Below, piece by piece: positions 59,630-64,000 of a stretch of DNA of 64,000 bases; position 1 is the first letter of the stretch, and each line of letters begins with the position of its first letter. A program made the position numbers and the translations under genes. Source of the DNA: Hypericum androsaemum (lineage: Eukaryota > Streptophyta > Magnoliopsida > Malpighiales > Hypericaceae); contig OZ023186.1 of NCBI GenBank assembly GCA_963995505.1, positions 14,453,570 to 14,517,569 on the forward strand. The letters run 5' to 3'. The notes below the pieces were generated by a model, which saw nothing but the letters and a program-made list of their open reading frames with translations, was not told the DNA's origin and did no database searches.

Positions 59630-59788
59630 CAACATGTATACCATTTTCACTTCACAAATGTATACCATTATGACTTTACATGTTATACCATTGCGACTTC
59701 ACGTGGTACCATTTTAACTTCACAAGGCATTACCATTGGGGACTTCACAATGTATACCATTAGGACTTTATATGGTATACCATTGCTA
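59630..59788. repeat. 24-bp minisatellite, about seven units
   Basis: Degenerate tandem units of the form ATGTATACCATTNNGACTTCAC, mostly 22-25 bp, run from about 59630 to the hAT end at 59789. Confidence 0.8.
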
Positions 59789-59938
59789 GGGGTGCATAAA
59801 CGATATTCAGTATTTGGTATTTTTAGTATATTTTTGGTATTTGATATTTCAGGATCGGTATTTTGAGATTCGATCTTAATTCAGTATGAATTTTTTTTGG
59901 AAAATTTGGTAAATTTTGGTATTTGATAAATACCGATA
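59789..59938. mobile_element. hAT-like left end, truncated
   Basis: TAGGGGTGCATAAACGATATT has the form of a plant hAT terminus and is followed by GGTATTTGATATTT-type repeats. No right end or TSD is present; copia sequence begins at about 59939. Confidence 0.4.
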
Positions 59939-61626
59939 TTGAATGGCCAGGAGACCGAGGAGGAGGCGGAACCAAGTTCTACACTGCCAGTATTTCCGCA
60001 GCGGAGATCCACCAAATTGCATGGATTACCGTACATGTATTCGTCAGCTAACTACTATCTCTTGTTGGCTGATGGAGGAGAGTCCGAGGATTTTGCAAAA
60101 GTACAGCGGAGTGAGTTGGTGCACAAGTAGAAGCTTGCAATGGATGACAAAATAGTGTCATTGAGGACCAACTAGACTTGAGAACTGGTCCTACTCCCTA
60201 AAGGTAAGAAGACACTATAGAATAAGTGGGTATATAGAGTTAAGCTAGAGACAAATTGCACCAAACGTTACAAGGTGAGACTAGTTGTGAAGGGATTTTA
60301 CCAGAAATACTGTTTGACTTTACCAATATTTTCACTCCTATTGTGAAGCTAACTACTATTCAAATGTTGTTGAGTATAGTTGCTGCAGAGAAACTGATAT
60401 TGGAGTAGATGGATATGAAGATTGTCTTTCTCCATGGTGATCTAAAAGAAGAGATCTACATGGAATAGCCAGAGGGGTACTTGTCAGAAGGTAATGGTGA
60501 ACTTGTGTACAGGTTGCAAAAGAGCTTGTATAGGTTAAAGTAAGCTTCCCATGCCACTAGAATATGTTTGATGGATTAATGCACGAGATTGAGTTCGTGC
60601 ACTGTGATGCAGACTATTATTGCTACTTCAAGAGAGGTTTAACAATGGCTATATTATTCTCCTGCTTTATTTTTTAGGACATGTTGATAGCAGGCTCTAG
60701 TGCTAGAGAGGTGAGCAAGATGAAGAAGCAATTATTTGAAAGTTTTGCCATGAAAGATTTGGGTGAGGCTGAGCAGATCCTAGGGATGAGGATTGAGCAA
60801 GATAAGGCAGCATGAAAGTCGTTTCTTACACAGGAAGATTATATCAAGAAGGTGCTAGAGAAGTTCAGCATGTAGGATGCCAAACCCATGTTAACTCCCC
60901 TGGGTGGACACTTTAAGCTGTCTAGCAGGGATTCATCTAAAACTAAGGTAGAGAAGGCTCAAATGAAGAAGACTATGTATGCATCAGCAGTGGGTAGCTT
61001 GATGTATGCTATAGTCTGTACAAAGCTAGACATAGCACATGCGGTGGGAGTGGTGAGCAAGTTTATGAGCAATCTGGGCAAGCAACATTGGATGACAGTG
61101 AAGTAGATCATTGGATACTTGAGAGGTATTGCTGAGAAGGTCCTATATTTTGGGGGCAGTGACGTGAAGCCGATAGGATATGTCGACGTGAACTTGGGGT
61201 TCAGCGACCTTGACAGGAGAAGGAGTACTAAGGGTATGTGTTCACGCTGGAAGGGACAACGATCTCCTGGGCTTCAAATTTGCAGCAAATTATGGATTTG
61301 TCTACTGTAGAAAGTGAGCATGCGGTAATGATGGAAGCGAGCAAAGAGATGGTATGGCTGCAAAATTTTTTGGTTGAATTTGAGAAGGAGCAGCATGATA
61401 ATATCCTCTACAGTGACAGTTAGAGTGCCATTCACTTGGTCAAGAATCATGCATCCCACTCAAGGACGAAACACATTGAGTTGAAGTATTATTATATACG
61501 GCATCTCTTGGAACGGAAGATCTTGCAGCTTGAGAATATTCAAGAAAGTGAGAATCATGGAGATATGTTGACCAAGGTGGTTACCTTGGAGAAGCTGAAT
61601 ATAGTTTCGGCTGGCCTAGTGAACTG
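59939..61626 (+). pseudogene. Tork-like copia pol 3' half (reverse transcriptase and RNase H), broken
   Basis: Starts without 5' parts at the spacer before the reverse transcriptase, then LPKGKK..NKWVYRVK, KGF, FLHGDL-like and MKDLGEAEQILGMRIEQDKA. The usual YVDD is destroyed: after LLY the DNA reads TTTTTTAGGAC (60671-60680) and the frame shifts. Further on come KPMLTPLGGHFKLS, VGSLMYAIVCTKLDIAHAVG, GTTISWASNLQQI.DLSTVESEH, and SRTKHIEL..YYIRHLLE.KIL to a terminal TKVVTLEKLN. This is the TNT1-like (Tork) type, distinct from Copia-1 and Copia-2. Multiple stops. Confidence 0.88.
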
Positions 61627-61710
61627 ATAAGAGACCTAGCGTACCGAGTAAAGAAGAGGGTCATCTAATGAGAGGTGACTGGTGTTAAGGTCAGTCTCCA
61701 GGTGGGAGAT

Positions 61711-62179
61711 TGTTGGGTTATGGAGCCTGATTGGTACTCAGAGAATGCGTTAGATGATCGAGTGAAGACCACGCGAGAATACCGGCACCTATTAAGTGAA
61801 TGGTGAAAGAAAAATAAAGTTTTGTGAAGGGCCTAGCAGCTGCTAGAGGCCTAGCGGATGCTAGGGGCAAGAAACAGAAGGTAGTTCTGCTAATGGGTCA
61901 GCGCCCGCTAGGGGTTCATTTTCAGCTTTAATTTGTTTCTTGTTTTATCTGTTTCGGGATTCTAACTCTAATTATGATTGTTCCTCTATATAAACAATTA
62001 TAAGACTTCTTGTAATGTTTGACAAAAAGTGTAGTGACACACAAATAACCTAGTAAAAAAATTAAAACTTATCACGACTCTAGACGTAGTCATTCTTGAC
62101 GAACAGGGTCACCAAATTGTTTTCTTTCTTTTGTTTTGTTTCGTTCTTCTTAATTTGTGACCGTTATTATTTGCCAACA
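61711..62179 (+). repeat. 3' LTR of the Tork-like copia fragment (469 bp)
   Basis: Polypurine tract AGGTGGGAGA immediately precedes TGTTGGGTTATGG, and the LTR ends TTTGCCAACA, so the termini are TGTTGG...CCAACA. A TATA box (CTATATAAACAA) lies near 61997. The 5' LTR is not in the window. Confidence 0.9.
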
Positions 62180-62590
62180 GTGACGAGCTTCCGAGTTGCC
62201 CGCTGCGGGAGAAGACGAACACCCAGCTTCAGCCACAGAACCGCCAAAGAAGACGAACACCCATATTCAGCTTCACCCCGAAATTTATGATCTCCATCTT
62301 TCACTTAATTTGAGAAAGCATCAGGTAAAATCGAAAAAAGGAAATGGTTCGCTTCCGCTTCCGGGTCACCACCTCCCTTCCCTTTTTTCACTCTCTTTTT
62401 GCTTTTGCTCAGAATGCGCTAGAAGAGCTCAAATTCCTGTTCGATTTTTAGATTTCTTGTCTCAGAGTGATGGCCATTTCGTTTCGCCTGCTTCATTTAG
62501 GTTCCTTTTTTAAAGTGTGTCAATAATTAGTTTGGGGTTTGGTGTTTCGGCTAAGATCAGCAAGACAATATTTTGAAATTGGAAGCGGTG
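62180..62590. other. unassigned flank between LTR and hAT MITE
   Basis: A GAAGACGAACACCCA motif occurs twice (about 62212 and 62250). The rest is pyrimidine-rich. No gene is supported. Confidence 0.35.
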
Positions 62591-62598
62591 GATTGTCG

Positions 62599-63118
62599 TA
62601 GGGGTGACAAAAGAACCAAAAACCCCTTTCAAAAAAATAAAGACAAGAGAACCAAAAATCACATAACCACATTTGGCAAAACAAAAAAATCTGGTCCAGA
62701 ATTAGAACAAAAGAAAATTCGTCTGGATCGATTCTTTGTTTGCTAAAAAATAGTTCTCGGATCTGGTTCAAATCTTTTTGAAAAGAACTATGGAGAACCG
62801 GACCAAACCAAGAATTTTTTTTTAGAGAATGAAACCAAGAATTTTTTAGACAAGGATAAAAGGCCCACCTGTGGCAAGGTCATACAACCAATTTTTTTTT
62901 TCTCACACAGTACAATGACAAACAATTTATGAGTGCTCGACATCCCCAAACAACAAATCTAAATGTCAAAACCCGGACCAAAGAAAAAAATTTGTTTGGT
63001 TCTGGTCTAGAATCAATGAGCAAATGGTCTGGTCGGATCTCATATTTTTTCTTAAATGATTCTCGATTATTATGGGCTCGATTCGGATCGATCTGGACCA
63101 TGCATTTGCTCACCCCTA
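62599..63118. mobile_element. hAT-type MITE (520 bp), near-perfect 8-bp TSD
   Basis: Ends TAGGGGTGACAAAAG and, from the right, TAGGGGTGAGCAAATG are matching terminal inverted repeats. Flanks GATTGTCG (62591-62598) and GATTGTCA (63119-63126) differ at one of eight positions. Inner arms share GGTCC/GGACC-type motifs. No transposase. Confidence 0.88.
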
Positions 63119-63126
63119 GATTGTCA

Positions 63127-63561
63127 TTAAGATTTTGAAGGAGACCCGGTACTGGAAAAGACGAACATGATGACCGGAAATGACCAACAAGATTATTGTC
63201 AAGGAGGCCTTCAGGCTGGCCAAGGGAAAGAGGATTGTCGTGGTCGACGTTTCGTCTCTGCTGAGGATGGGGTGTTTCGTCTCTGGTCGGAGAAGACGAC
63301 CTTAGACTAGCCGCACCCGCAGCCTTAGGGCTAGGTCGGCATGCAACAGTCCAAAAAAAAAGAAAAAAATTAAAAATGAAATTGGGGGAACGGCCAAGCC
63401 GCGGCCTTGAGAGCCTGACAGGCTCGCGGGCCTCTGGCCTGATTACTTTTTTTTTACTTTTTAATCTACTTTAGTGATAACACAATATTATTCGATAAAA
63501 ATATAAAAATTTGTATTTTTTTTATTCTCTATAAATTGAGCCTAATATTTTTAATTCATAT
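63127..63561. other. unassigned sequence
   Basis: No gene is supported. A GC-rich patch at about 63390-63440 contains CCGCGGCC and GGCTCGCGGGCC motifs that can fold. Immediately right of it the Copia-2-family LTR begins. Confidence 0.35.
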
Positions 63562-64000
63562 TGTTATTTGTCCGGATAATAGAAGAATTTGACTCTTTCT
63601 CCATAAGACGACATTGCCCCGTATTCAGTGCTTACGGGCTATGGCAATCGTCCCCAAGTCACAACGACTTCGCACTTCAACATCATAGCACAAAGACTCT
63701 TGAAACCTCGGTGAACCTTTTTGATTCTCAGAACTTTTATGAGAGAGAGACTACAATTGCTAATGAATGCTTATGCAAGTTGTAGGGCTCCTTCAGCTCC
63801 TCGCGCCAAGTGCGCCACAAAGCGCCTGTTGCGACCTGCGTCCAATGCGCGTGCTCGGATGGTGCCATCCTCGCAATCGGCCTTGGATAGCACTCTTAGT
63901 TCCTAGCTAACAAAGAACAACTCCTTATAAAGTGAGATTTTCTTCCTTCCACTTTCGATGTGGGACAAGAAGTGTACCCCACTTTTGGACTATTCCACTT
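63562..64000 (-). repeat. Copia-2-family LTR, cut off by the window end
   Basis: From TGTTATTTGTCCGGATAATAG it follows the Copia-2 LTRs (CTCTTTCTCCATAAGACGACATT, TTACGGGCTATGGCAATCG, GCTAATGAATGC) up to the window end. The DNA to its left does not match Copia-2 internal sequence, so this is an outer border. Solo LTR and full element cannot be distinguished here. Confidence 0.85.

Noticed and set aside
56971..64000. The idea that the LTRs at 56971 and 63562 bound one element
   Set aside because: The DNA left of 63562 does not match the region next to the Copia-2 5' LTR, and the interior is a mosaic of other elements. The second LTR is more likely the border of a separate copy.
1..64000. CRISPR arrays, operons, phage or other prokaryotic-type systems
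   Set aside because: No regularly spaced identical repeats, no gene clusters and no ribosome-binding sites. Introns, nuclear tRNA and plant transposons show a plant nuclear genome.

Overview
This window looks like nuclear DNA of a flowering plant, most likely a eudicot. It is AT-rich and carries one intron-containing gene for a chloroplast Cu/Zn superoxide dismutase (CSD2) with a miR398 target site, one intronless C2H2 zinc-finger repressor gene of the ZAT5 type, and one nuclear tRNA-Val(UAC) gene. Nearly everything else I can identify is transposable-element DNA in various states of decay. Genus and species cannot be read from the sequence.

Layout. 1-10.3 kb: a decayed Ty1/copia element (Copia-1, + strand, 1232-10322). 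Its 5' LTR is split by an LTR-retrotransposon relic and its 3' LTR by an ATTCG-rich insertion; its pol carries a 155-bp tandem duplication. 10.5-12.8 kb: a SINE with an 18-bp target-site duplication (TSD), then a 1.25-kb GC-rich retroposon with a perfect 17-bp TSD. 13.5 kb: tRNA-Val(UAC), minus strand. 16.5-19.9 kb: Mutator-like (MULE) non-autonomous elements with 9-bp TSDs, one nested in another, in a tandem duplication. 21.5-22.6 kb: the ZAT5-like gene (minus). 22.9-29 kb: gene-poor, with one more MULE-like MITE. 29.07-35.29 kb: a copia element (Copia-2, minus) with a perfect GTTTT TSD. 40.3-40.85 kb: a Cassandra-type TRIM element whose LTRs contain 5S rRNA-derived sequence. 42.8-45.95 kb: CSD2 (minus, eight coding exons, fully resolved). 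46.3-53.3 kb: an L1-type LINE (minus) with a 10-bp TSD, split by a 1442-bp solo LTR with a perfect GTACC TSD. 53.4-55.5 kb: a MULE and a hAT element almost back to back. 57-64 kb: a patchwork of a truncated copia of the Copia-2 family, a LINE reverse-transcriptase fragment, a 24-bp minisatellite, a hAT end, a Tork-like copia 3' half with its LTR, a hAT MITE and another Copia-2-family LTR running off the end.

The three host genes do not form a functional unit. CSD2 detoxifies superoxide in the plastid and is probably under miR398 control. The ZAT5-like protein is probably a nuclear EAR-motif transcriptional repressor. I found no bacterial-type system and no clearly new enzyme system. The observations most worth following are the 1.25-kb retroposon at 11.6-12.8 kb, the nested and duplicated MULEs, the Cassandra element, and the LINE/solo LTR/MULE/hAT stack that begins about 370 bp upstream of the CSD2 start codon. 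All boundaries were read by eye from repeats and TSDs; no database search was run.
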